Source: Ktedonobacterales bacterium (GTDB lineage: Bacteria > Chloroflexota > Ktedonobacteria > Ktedonobacterales > JACDGC01). Taken from it: a stretch of DNA of 26,777 bases. Below, piece by piece: positions 15,409 through 22,484 of this stretch (positions are counted from its first letter, which is position 1; every line of letters starts with the position of its first letter). The stretch spans positions 1 to 26,777 of the forward strand of contig JACDGC010000007.1 in assembly GCA_013815535.1 (NCBI GenBank), written 5' to 3'. The translations under genes and the position numbers were made by a program. The notes beneath the pieces are model-generated. The model worked only from the letters and a program-made list of their open reading frames with translations. It made no database searches and had not been told where the DNA came from.

Positions 15409-16161
15409 ATGGCAACCGGAACCAAATCAACGTCCGCGCCATACCGTCCACAATATGAAGTCGCCGCTGAGCGCATCGCGCAGATCATCATCACCGACGA
15501 GTTGCAGGCGGGCGACCGTCTGGCGACGGAATCTGAGCTGACGGAGCGCTTGGGCCTCAGTCGTTCCGTCATCCACGAGGCGGTGAAGGTGCTGGCCGCA
15601 ACGGGGCGCGTGCGCCCGCGCAAGGGGGGCGGCATCTTCGTGGGCACCCCTGAGGCCCCCCACCGCTCCGCCTTCATCGACGTCTCGATGTCGGTGGACC
15701 CTAAGGATGTCGCGGGCCTCTTCATCTTTCGCACCACCCTTGAAGTGCAATCCGCTCGGCTGGCGGCCAGCGGCATCTCGCTGCGTGAGGTGCGCGAACT
15801 GCAAGCGGCGGTCAATCGCAATCGCGCAGCTGCCCTGGCCGAAAACTTGGAACACTTTCACGAAAGCGATGTGGCCTTTCACCAAGGAATCGCCGACGCG
15901 ACCCATAACCCTTTTTTCGCCTCGGCTATCGCGGCGGTGCTGCGCTTGATGAGCTGGGCGGTCGAGTTAGCGGTGGGCGGCACACCAGGGTCGCTCTTGG
16001 TCGCCGCCGAGCAGCACCAAGCCATCCTCAATGCCCTGCAAGGCGAGCAAAGCGAAGCCGCCGCCGGGGCGATGCAAGAGCATCTGCAAACCGTCATGTC
16101 TAGCTATCAGCGTGAACTGCGCCGTCGTCTCATTGGCGAAACGACGGAAACGCTGCCCTAG
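15409..16161 (+). CDS. GntR family transcriptional regulator with FCD ligand-binding domain
   Basis: This 250-residue protein has an N-terminal winged helix (about 12-80; QAGDRLATESELTERLGLSRSVIHEAVKVL is the GntR pattern, ending in RKGGGIFV) and an all-helical FCD domain (about 95-235). FHESDVAFHQGIADATHNPFF and the later AEQHQAILNAL supply the Asp/His residues that in this family hold a metal near the effector pocket. FadR-subfamily members usually repress sugar-acid or organic-acid genes and release DNA on binding the acid. Here the effector is probably an intermediate of the encoded pathway. The start at 15409 was chosen for AAGGAGAG 8 bases upstream. It is the first gene of the rightward operon and probably controls both directions. 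Confidence 0.93.
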   Translation: MATGTKSTSAPYRPQYEVAAERIAQIIITDELQAGDRLATESELTERLGLSRSVIHEAVKVLAATGRVRPRKGGGIFVGTPEAPHRSAFIDVSMSVDPKDVAGLFIFRTTLEVQSARLAASGISLREVRELQAAVNRNRAAALAENLEHFHESDVAFHQGIADATHNPFFASAIAAVLRLMSWAVELAVGGTPGSLLVAAEQHQAILNALQGEQSEAAAGAMQEHLQTVMSSYQRELRRRLIGETTETLP

Positions 16162-16220
16162 GGTAGCCGCACGGGCAATCACCATTCTCATCGCAGAATC
16201 CGGGTCAAAGTGAGGCGACG

Positions 16221-17354
16221 ATGCGCATTGTAGCGGTCAACACTCATCTCGTGCCGATTCCGGCACAACCTCCCTACCAATGGCGGCAGGGCTTGCCCGG
16301 CTCCGAACCGGCGATCACGGGGGCCATCATCCAGGTGATCACCGATGCGGGCATCGAAGGGTACGCCATGACGAATCGCGGTGTCATCGTCGCGGACATC
16401 GTCGCGCGTCGCCTAGCTCCAGAACTGATCGGGGCCGATCCGTTGCAAAAAGAGTGGCTCTGGCATCGCCTGTGGGAGCTTGACCGCATCGAAGAGATTC
16501 CGCTTTACGCATTAGGCCTCATCGACATCGCCCTGTGGGACATCACCGGGAAAGTTGCGGGGTTGCCGGTGCATCAGTTGCTCGGCGGCTTTCGCACCCA
16601 GATTCCCGCATATGCCAGCACCGTCACCTTTGGCTCGCTAGAGGAATATCTGGATGTGGCGGATCAATGTCTGGCGCAGGGCTACCCGGCCATCAAGCTG
16701 CATGGCTGGGGCAACGCACGCCGCGATGCGAAGCTGTGCCTGGCGCTGCGTGCCCATGTCGGCGACGATCTGCCCCTGATGTATGACGGCTCGGCGGCCT
16801 TTGATCTGCCCGATGCCATCTATCTGGGACAGGCGCTCGCCGATGCCGGCTATCTGTGGTACGAAGAGCCGATGCGCGAATTCAGCGTCACCGCGTATAA
16901 ACAACTCGCCCAACAGGTGCGCGTCCCCCTCTTGGTCGCGGAAACGTCGGATGGCGGCCACATGAACACCGCCGATTTCATCGTGGCGGGCTGTGCCACC
17001 TACGTCCGCACCAGTGCGGGCCTCAAGGGGGGCTTCACGGGCGCGATGCGCATCGCCCATCTGGCCGATGCTTTTCGCCTGCGGGCCGAGGTACATGGCG
17101 ATGGGCTGGTGCATCAGCATTTGTGCATGGCCATCTCGAACACGACGTATTATGAATCGCTGGTGCGGACGAACCCCGTGGTGCGTGCGCCGGAAATCGA
17201 CGCAGCGGGCTTCGTGCATAGCCCCACGGCACCAGGCATCGGGTTCGAGGCGGAATGGGAGGCCCAAGGCATCGCGTTGCCCTGGCGCAGCGCCACCAAT
17301 GGCAAGCACGCCAAGACGACGGCACGCCGATCCCCTGCCGCGCTCACCGACTAG
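16221..17354 (+). CDS. Second enolase-superfamily enzyme (mandelate racemase type, K-x-H motif)
   Basis: This 377-residue protein has a capping domain followed by a barrel. Visible active-site residues are Lys159 and His161 in AIKLHG (a KxH motif on strand 2), metal ligands Asp189 (MYDGSAAF), Glu215 or Glu216 (WYEEPM) and Glu241 (VAETSDGG), and His292 (AEVHGDG). The Asp that normally partners this His is Ser265 (VRTSAGLKGG). It is only distantly like the first dehydratase at 2677-3819, so it probably handles a different sugar acid or the other face of the substrate. Dehydration of an aldonate is the likely reaction; racemisation or epimerisation is possible. GAGG lies 6-9 bases before the ATG, 59 bases after the regulator stop. 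Its C-terminal tail (about 355-377) is basic and low complexity. Confidence 0.9.
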   Translation: MRIVAVNTHLVPIPAQPPYQWRQGLPGSEPAITGAIIQVITDAGIEGYAMTNRGVIVADIVARRLAPELIGADPLQKEWLWHRLWELDRIEEIPLYALGLIDIALWDITGKVAGLPVHQLLGGFRTQIPAYASTVTFGSLEEYLDVADQCLAQGYPAIKLHGWGNARRDAKLCLALRAHVGDDLPLMYDGSAAFDLPDAIYLGQALADAGYLWYEEPMREFSVTAYKQLAQQVRVPLLVAETSDGGHMNTADFIVAGCATYVRTSAGLKGGFTGAMRIAHLADAFRLRAEVHGDGLVHQHLCMAISNTTYYESLVRTNPVVRAPEIDAAGFVHSPTAPGIGFEAEWEAQGIALPWRSATNGKHAKTTARRSPAALTD

Positions 17355-17369
17355 AAAGCGAGGGGACGT

Positions 17370-18248
17370 ATGACCGACATCGCGGTCGTGTATGCCGCCC
17401 AGAATGAACTCGGCGAAGGGCCGCTGTGGCTGGCAGACGAACAGCAATTGTTCTGGCTCGATATGCGGCAAGGAATTATCTGGCGCTATGCGGTAGCGAC
17501 GGGCGCGGTCGCATCCTTCGCGTTGGGGCTGTTTGTGAGCGCCATCGCGCCACGGCAGGCCGGTGGGTTCGTGGTGGCGACGCAGCATGGGTTCGCCACG
17601 TGGCAGCCTGGCCAGCCGCTTTCCTGGCTGGTTGATCCGGAAAGCCACCTCCCCGCCAATCGCTTCAATGATGGCGCGGTGGATAGCCATGGGCGCATGT
17701 GGGCCGCCACCCTCACCGATGGCGACGACCAGACGACCGTACCCCATGGCTCCCTCTATCGCCTCGACCCAGATGGCCAGGCGCAAGGGATGGATACCGG
17801 CTTTTACGTCAGCAATGGTCTGGGCTGGAGTCCCGACAACCGAACGATGTATTTTACCGATTCCTGGCAACGGATCATCTTCGCCTATGACTTCGACGCC
17901 GCCAGTGGGCAGATCAGCCATCGCCGTCCCTTCATCCTGGTTCCTGAAGGGAAGGGGCTGCCTGATGGCCTCGCCATCGATGCCGAGGGGTATCTGTGGA
18001 GCGCCTGCTGGGGCGGCGGGCGGATCATCCGCTATGCCCCCGATGGGCAGGTCGAGCGCGAGATCGCGCTTCCGGTCAGTTACCCCACCAGTTGCGCTTT
18101 TGGGGGGCCAGACCTGACCACGCTCTATATCACCTCGGCCTGGACCGCGCTCACGCCAGAGCAGCGTCAGGCCGAACCCCTGGCGGGCGCGGTGTTGCGC
18201 CTCCATGCTCCATGCCCCGGCTTGCCCACGCTCCCCTATGCGGGTTAA
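17370..18248 (+). CDS. SMP-30/gluconolactonase family lactonase
   Basis: This 292-residue six-bladed beta-propeller has the family metal ligands Glu16 (NELGEGP), Asn149 (YVSNGLGWSPD) and Asp199 (LPDGLAID), with Asn100 in PANRFNDG as the substrate-contact residue. Family members hydrolyse aldonolactones to aldonic acids with a divalent metal. It should follow a sugar dehydrogenase and feed the dehydratases. The ATG at 17370 has GAGGGG just upstream and lies 15 bases after the previous stop. There is no signal peptide, so it is cytoplasmic. Confidence 0.93.
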   Translation: MTDIAVVYAAQNELGEGPLWLADEQQLFWLDMRQGIIWRYAVATGAVASFALGLFVSAIAPRQAGGFVVATQHGFATWQPGQPLSWLVDPESHLPANRFNDGAVDSHGRMWAATLTDGDDQTTVPHGSLYRLDPDGQAQGMDTGFYVSNGLGWSPDNRTMYFTDSWQRIIFAYDFDAASGQISHRRPFILVPEGKGLPDGLAIDAEGYLWSACWGGGRIIRYAPDGQVEREIALPVSYPTSCAFGGPDLTTLYITSAWTALTPEQRQAEPLAGAVLRLHAPCPGLPTLPYAG

Positions 18249-18301
18249 GCAAAAAAAGCAAGTCACGTTGACGCGATGATGCCTTGAGAGGGGAAGCAGT
18301 C

Positions 18302-20008
18302 TTGTCCATCATCATCGAAACCGTCCAGATGTCCCTCCGCGATGGGGTGTCGCTCGCGGCGGATGTCTATCGCCCCCAGACGGAGGCGCGGGTGCCCGTC
18401 CTGGTGCAACGCACGCCCTACGATAAAGATGCCTCGGTGAGTCCAGCGATCCTGCGCTTCGTGCGGGCGGGGTACGCGGTCGTCCTGCAAGATGTCCGGG
18501 GCCGCTTCGCTTCTGCGGGCGACTTCACGCCCTTTGCCCATGAAGCCGCCGATGGGGCCGACACCGTCGCGTGGGCGGCGGCGCAGCCGTGGTCCACGGG
18601 GCGCGTCGGGATGATCGGCGGCTCATACGTCGGCGCGACGCAGTGGCTCGCCGCGACCCAGGCCCCCCCGGCGCTTGCGGCCATTGCACCGAGCCTGACC
18701 GCCTCCAATCTGCGCGACCATTGGGTCTTTCACGGGGGCGCACTCGAACAGGGTTTCTTACGCTACTGGCTGTTCCTCAGCCTGCTGCCCAATGAAATAC
18801 AGCGCCAGATTGCGCAGGGCAACGCTGAATCAGCCATGAGCGTCGCCGCGCAAGATGCCCTGGATGCCCTGCCAGCGTGGTACCAAGCAGATGCAGTCCC
18901 CCTCTTGACCCGCTTTGCCCCGTACTATCAGGAATGGCTGAACAATGCGGAAGATACCAGCTATTGGGACGCGCTCTCACCCGCCACCAATTTCGCGCAG
19001 ATCACCACGCCTGCCCTCAATGTCGGCGGGTGGCACGACATCTTCCTCAAAGGGACGCTGGCAAACTATCAGGGCATGCGTGCGCGCGGGGGCAGCCCGT
19101 CAGCGCGAACCCACCAGCACCTGATCGTCGGTCCCTGGACGCACGGCGTGGCGAGCGGCAACTTCGCCGAGCGCGACTATGGCACGCGGGCAAATCTGGA
19201 CGCATTCGATGTGGTGGGGCGGCAAATCCGCTGGTACGACCACTGGCTGCGCAATCTCGACACCTTGCACGATTCCCCGGTCAATTACTTCGTCATGGGG
19301 GCCAATAGTTGGCGCACAGCGGATGCATGGCCGCCCCCTGGCACGTCGCTGCGGCCCTACTATCTGCACAGTGACGGCCACGCCAACACCGCAGCTGGTA
19401 ATGGCTGGCTGGCCAGCGATGTGCCCGCCCATGAGGAGGCCGACACGTTCTTAGACGATCCCCGCCATCCTGTGCCCACGCTGGGCGGCCAAACCTTGCT
19501 CAGCGGGCATGGCGTCGCGGCGCGGGCTGGCCCGTGGGATCATCGACAGAGCGAGACGCGCTCGGATGTGCTGTGCTACACGACCCCACCCATGGCGCGG
19601 GCGCTAGAGGTGATCGGTCCGGTGACAGTGGTGCTCTTCGTGGCATCTTCGGCGCTCGACACCGATGTGGTGGGCCGGGTGCTGGATGTCTGGCCGGATG
19701 GCCGCGCCGAGATCATCACCGACGGCATCGTGCGTGCCCGCTACCGCGACGGGCTGGCGCACCCACACCTGCTCCAGCCCCATCAGGTGTACGAGATACA
19801 CCTCGACCTGGGGGCAACAGCGCATGCCTTTTTGCCGGAGCATCGCTTGCGGTTGGAAGTCACTGGCAGCAACTTCCCCCGCTTCGATGTCAACCCGCAC
19901 ACGGGCGCGGGCTATGGTTTGGAGCAAACCCCTGTCCCCGCGATCACGACCATTGCGCATGACGCCCAGCATCCGTCGCACCTGCTGATTGCTGTGATGG
20001 AGGCCTAA
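18302..20008 (+). CDS. CocE/NonD family hydrolase (X-prolyl dipeptidyl peptidase S15-like)
   Basis: This is a 568-residue protein. The N-terminal alpha/beta hydrolase part has the nucleophile in GGSYVG (Ser108), with Asp246 (GGWHDIF) and His281 (GPWTHG) completing the triad. The C-terminal third is the jelly-roll domain of CocE and S15 peptidases. Members cleave esters or amides of varied substrates; in a sugar operon it may remove an acyl or aromatic ester. No signal peptide is seen. The start is uncertain: TTG at 18302 is favoured by GAGGGG about 7-10 bases upstream; TTG at 18284 and ATG at 18329 are alternatives. It lies 53 bases after the lactonase gene. Confidence 0.88.
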   Translation: MSIIIETVQMSLRDGVSLAADVYRPQTEARVPVLVQRTPYDKDASVSPAILRFVRAGYAVVLQDVRGRFASAGDFTPFAHEAADGADTVAWAAAQPWSTGRVGMIGGSYVGATQWLAATQAPPALAAIAPSLTASNLRDHWVFHGGALEQGFLRYWLFLSLLPNEIQRQIAQGNAESAMSVAAQDALDALPAWYQADAVPLLTRFAPYYQEWLNNAEDTSYWDALSPATNFAQITTPALNVGGWHDIFLKGTLANYQGMRARGGSPSARTHQHLIVGPWTHGVASGNFAERDYGTRANLDAFDVVGRQIRWYDHWLRNLDTLHDSPVNYFVMGANSWRTADAWPPPGTSLRPYYLHSDGHANTAAGNGWLASDVPAHEEADTFLDDPRHPVPTLGGQTLLSGHGVAARAGPWDHRQSETRSDVLCYTTPPMARALEVIGPVTVVLFVASSALDTDVVGRVLDVWPDGRAEIITDGIVRARYRDGLAHPHLLQPHQVYEIHLDLGATAHAFLPEHRLRLEVTGSNFPRFDVNPHTGAGYGLEQTPVPAITTIAHDAQHPSHLLIAVMEA

Positions 20009-20103
20009 CATGCGCCGTTTTGGTCAAGGGTTGTGCCACAAACTTGAACAGAGCAGCCCCCGCATCGCTGAAAGCTGTCTCATTGCTGAGACGAGGTAAC
20101 ACC
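20009..20103 (+). promoter_or_regulatory. Leader of the third SDR gene: nested palindrome and ribosome-site hairpin
   Basis: An imperfect 27-base palindrome lies at about 20036-20052 (core TTGTG-C-CACAA, flanked by TCAAG and CTTGA). Further on, GTCTCA-TTGC-TGAGAC (20077-20092) is a perfect 6-bp hairpin that ends directly against the GAGG ribosome binding site. No clear -35/-10 pair was found, so this may act on translation or be an operator. Confidence 0.4.
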
Positions 20104-20880
20104 ATGTTTCGATTAGATCACAAGGTCGCGCTGATCACCGGGGCGGGATCAGGCATCGGCGAAGCCATCGCCCAGTTGTTCGCCAGCCAAGGAGCGCGGG
20201 TCGTGGTCGTGGATGTCCAAGCCGAAGCCGCCGAGCGCGTGGCAGCGAGCATTGTGCAGGGGGGCCACCTGGCCCGTGCCCTGGCCTGCGATGTGACGGA
20301 TGAAGACGCCGTGGCGGCGGCATTCGCTGAGGTCGTGCGCCAGGAGGGGCACCTCGATGTCGTCGTCAACAACGCGGGCATCAGTCATGTCGGCAGCATC
20401 TTGGAAACCAGCGTCGCTGATTGGGAGCGCGTCATGGCCGTCAACGCGCGGGGCGTCTTTTTGGGGTGCCGCGAAGCAGTGCGCGTGATGCTGGCGCAGA
20501 CGCCGCCCGGCGGGGTCATCATCAACATGGCTTCGACGGCGGCGGTGATTGGTGTGGAGTGCCGTCTGCCCTATAGCGCCAGCAAAGGAGCGGTGGCAGC
20601 CCTCACCCGCAGCGTCGCCATCGACTTCGCCGCCCACGGGATTCGCTGCAATGCCATCGCCCCCGGCACGGTACAGACCCCCTTTGTGGATGGCTACCTG
20701 GCCCGCAATTTCGCCGGACACGAAGCGGAGGCTCGTGCCACGCTCGATGCTCGCCAGCCAGTGGGACGCATGGGCCAGCCCGCCGAAATCGCCGCCGCTG
20801 CCCTGTATCTCGCCGTCGATGAAGCCGCCTTTGTGACGGGTTCAATGCTCACCATCGATGGCGGCTGGACCGCCAAGTAG
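20104..20880 (+). CDS. SDR family oxidoreductase (third SDR; resembles keto-deoxy sugar acid dehydrogenases)
   Basis: This 258-residue SDR has TGAGSGIG (12-19), Asp37 favouring NAD(H), NNAG (89-92) and the catalytic Ser144, Tyr157 and Lys161. The segment APGTVQTPFVDGYL near 195-208 resembles the PGTVxTP motif of the DHRS6/2-keto-3-deoxy-L-fuconate dehydrogenase branch, so oxidation of a 2-keto-3-deoxy sugar acid or of a free sugar is plausible. It is probably the last gene of the rightward operon, being followed by a hairpin-rich gap and a convergent gene. The start at 20104 has GAGG 8-11 bases upstream; an in-frame extension to 20020 reads through the leader palindrome and is rejected. Confidence 0.92.
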   Translation: MFRLDHKVALITGAGSGIGEAIAQLFASQGARVVVVDVQAEAAERVAASIVQGGHLARALACDVTDEDAVAAAFAEVVRQEGHLDVVVNNAGISHVGSILETSVADWERVMAVNARGVFLGCREAVRVMLAQTPPGGVIINMASTAAVIGVECRLPYSASKGAVAALTRSVAIDFAAHGIRCNAIAPGTVQTPFVDGYLARNFAGHEAEARATLDARQPVGRMGQPAEIAAAALYLAVDEAAFVTGSMLTIDGGWTAK

Positions 20881-21114
20881 GGTGCGACATCATCCACTAT
20901 GTGGAATTTACAGAATCGGGTTGGACGAGACCCGAGTCGTCGAGCCTTTCAACATCTTCTTCGACTCAGCGTCTGGAGAGGTGAGCAGGGAATGGCACTT
21001 CAGCGACAGGGGCGTCCCTATCGCTGAAGCAGCCTGCACCAATTCACCCCATTCCCGTGAGGGGTGAACGGCGGACGTTCCTATCCTTCATCCGATAGGA
21101 ATGTACTCTTCCCC
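20881..21114. terminator. Convergent intergenic region with three stacked hairpins
   Basis: Three inverted repeats follow one another. At 20998-21029, CTTCAGCGA/TCGCTGAAG (9 bp) continues after a mismatch into AGGG-GCGT-CCCT. At 21043-21068, TTCACCCC/GGGGTGAA has a 10-base loop. At 21075-21104, TTCCTATC/GATAGGAA extends by three pairs. The last is followed by a pyrimidine-rich ACTCTTCCCCTTAATT. They lie between a plus-strand and a minus-strand gene end, so a bidirectional termination or mRNA-end function is likely, though no hairpin has a perfect T-tract. Confidence 0.55.
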
Positions 21115-21714
21115 TTAATTCCCATCTAGCTCAAGTACTGGCAGGTCGTGTACACCGAGCGTGGTGGAGATTTCGCTGCCGTGATGGATGTCATGTTCCA
21201 ACACCCCCCAGATGATCCACTGGCGTGAACGTGCGGGTCGCACTTCTCCCGCCAGACGTGCCGCATCCAACCACATTTGGGCAAATGGCTGGAGCGCAGG
21301 CTCTACAGAGTGCGCATGATGGATACGCTTCGCCTCATCCAGCGGCGGGCAGACCTGCGCGAGATCAGCCGGGGTCAGGCGAGCAAGCGTATTCTCGATC
21401 ATGTGCCAGGTCTTCTCAAGCCCATTCACCAGTTCTGTCGCCGGGTGACAGGGATCCACGCCCCCCTCACACACTCCCAAAGCCCATAAATCGAAGGGGG
21501 TCAGATCGTCGCCGCCCGCACCCATCCGTGCGTGGAACCACCAGGCGCGATTCGCAACGATATGCGTCGCGTACATGCCAATTGACCAGTGGCGCGGCGT
21601 CAGGCGCAAGGCCAATTGCTCGCTATTGAGGGGCGCGATAGCCGCAACAAGATGCTGATTGTAAATCCGCCAACCAGCGTAGAAGGGGAGGAGAGAAAGT
21701 TGCTGTTCTGTCAT
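21115..21714 (-). CDS. DinB-like (DUF664-type) putative metal-binding four-helix protein
   Basis: This 199-residue protein has the DinB/YfiT pattern. HWSIGMYATHIVANRAWW places His51 on the second helix, and VLEHDIHHGSEIS supplies His174 and His177/178 on the last helix, together a three-His metal site. The fold is used by bacillithiol/mycothiol-type transferases and by many proteins of unknown activity, so function stays open. It has its own orientation, opposite to the rightward operon, and is not obviously part of the sugar locus. The ATG at 21714 has AAGGGA about 8 bases upstream. Its promoter is not clear; one candidate lies far upstream at 22114-22141. Confidence 0.88.
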   Translation of the reverse strand: MTEQQLSLLPFYAGWRIYNQHLVAAIAPLNSEQLALRLTPRHWSIGMYATHIVANRAWWFHARMGAGGDDLTPFDLWALGVCEGGVDPCHPATELVNGLEKTWHMIENTLARLTPADLAQVCPPLDEAKRIHHAHSVEPALQPFAQMWLDAARLAGEVRPARSRQWIIWGVLEHDIHHGSEISTTLGVHDLPVLELDGN

Positions 21715-21982
21715 GAGCGATATCCCTTACTTTCTGCTGTGAGAAAAAAAACAGCGCCGATGTATCACCATGCGCGAGGTAACGATGGCACGAAAGAGGG
21801 CATAGAGAGAACCGATCATTGCTGGCACAATGATTGAATAAATTCAGCACGACAGAGGAAAGAGCGGGCTCCATCTGCCAACGGAGTGGCGGATGGGGAA
21901 CAACAGCGACGCAATCACCAACGTTCCCTGCCTGACACCTTTATTGCCGCACGCTTCTCCATATCTCTGGGCACCATCATAT

Positions 21983-21998
21983 ACTCACTCAAGTGAGT
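21983..21998. promoter_or_regulatory. Perfect short palindrome resembling a TetR-type operator
   Basis: ACTCACT-CA-AGTGAGT has 7-bp perfect arms, and a TATACT sequence (21980-21985) overlaps its left arm. Half-sites of the ACTNACT type are common for TetR-family repressors, but no such gene lies in the window. Confidence 0.4.
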
Positions 21999-22021
21999 GA
22001 TGGAAGCAAGAAAGACGATAT

Positions 22022-22047
22022 CTGTTTCACTGCTTGAGGTGAAACAG
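22022..22047 (-). terminator. Terminator-like hairpin
   Basis: CTGTTTCAC/GTGAAACAG forms a perfect 9-bp stem with an 8-base loop. Read on the minus strand it is followed by ATATCGTCTTTCTT, a moderately T-rich tail. It lies 66 bases downstream of the isolated minus-strand promoter. Confidence 0.45.
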
Positions 22048-22113
22048 GATGGAGTTAGCGGCTCACTGGCATAGGTATCAAAGCCTCCCCAACAAGAGAG
22101 AATCTTTCACTAC

Positions 22114-22141
22114 TATATAAGGAGGGTGATGTTCCTGTCAA
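22114..22141 (-). promoter_or_regulatory. Isolated sigma-70-type promoter on the minus strand
   Basis: TTGACA (22141-22136) is followed after 16 bases by TATATA (22119-22114), or after 18 bases by TATAGT. It points toward the DinB-like gene, whose start is 400 bases away, and toward the hairpin at 22022-22047. Confidence 0.5.
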
Positions 22142-22419
22142 GGATGGGCGGCTCACTGGCGTCCACACCGCCGATTCAGGTATTGGTTCCACCCCAGGGA
22201 AGAGCCGTGACCATGCGCTGTAATGACTATGAATGCGAGTTGAGGAAACCCAACAGGACGAACAAGCAGGCTGAGCAGTCACCAAACGAAGCATAACCGG
22301 GCGTTGGAGCTTGCCTGCGAGGCCACCGCCTGACACTGACGCACGCGGCTTGGGATCAGTTGCCATGATGACATCCCCTTAGTGGTGCGAATGCAACGTT
22401 CATGCAGTACGAGATGAAA

Positions 22420-22434
22420 GCTGGGGGGGCCAGC
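22420..22434 (-). terminator. Weak terminator candidate after the first hydrolase gene
   Basis: On the minus strand GCTGG-CCCCC-CCAGC is followed by TTTCATC. The stem is only 5 bp, so this is a weak call; it lies about 50 bases after the stop codon at 22485. Confidence 0.3.
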
Positions 22435-22484
22435 CTACCAGTCGCAAGACCGGCATCCCACACCAGCATCTGAAAAAGGATGGC

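Larger units (their letters stand above)
21715..22484. other. 770-base stretch without a convincing gene
   Basis: This stretch is AT-richer than its neighbours. It holds inverted repeats at 21815-21834 (ATCATTG-CTGGCA-CAATGAT), 21983-21998 (ACTCACT-CA-AGTGAGT) and 22022-22047 (CTGTTTCAC-TGCTTGAG-GTGAAACAG), a minus-strand promoter at 22114-22141, and a 13-base direct repeat GCGGCTCACTGGC at 22058-22070 and 22148-22160. A 103-codon minus-strand frame (22055-22366) has an unlikely amino acid composition (rich in Ser/Pro) and looks non-coding. Confidence 0.6.

Noticed and set aside
16638..18266. 542-codon minus-strand frame
   Set aside because: Spans two real plus-strand genes in mirror frame; long only because of high GC content.
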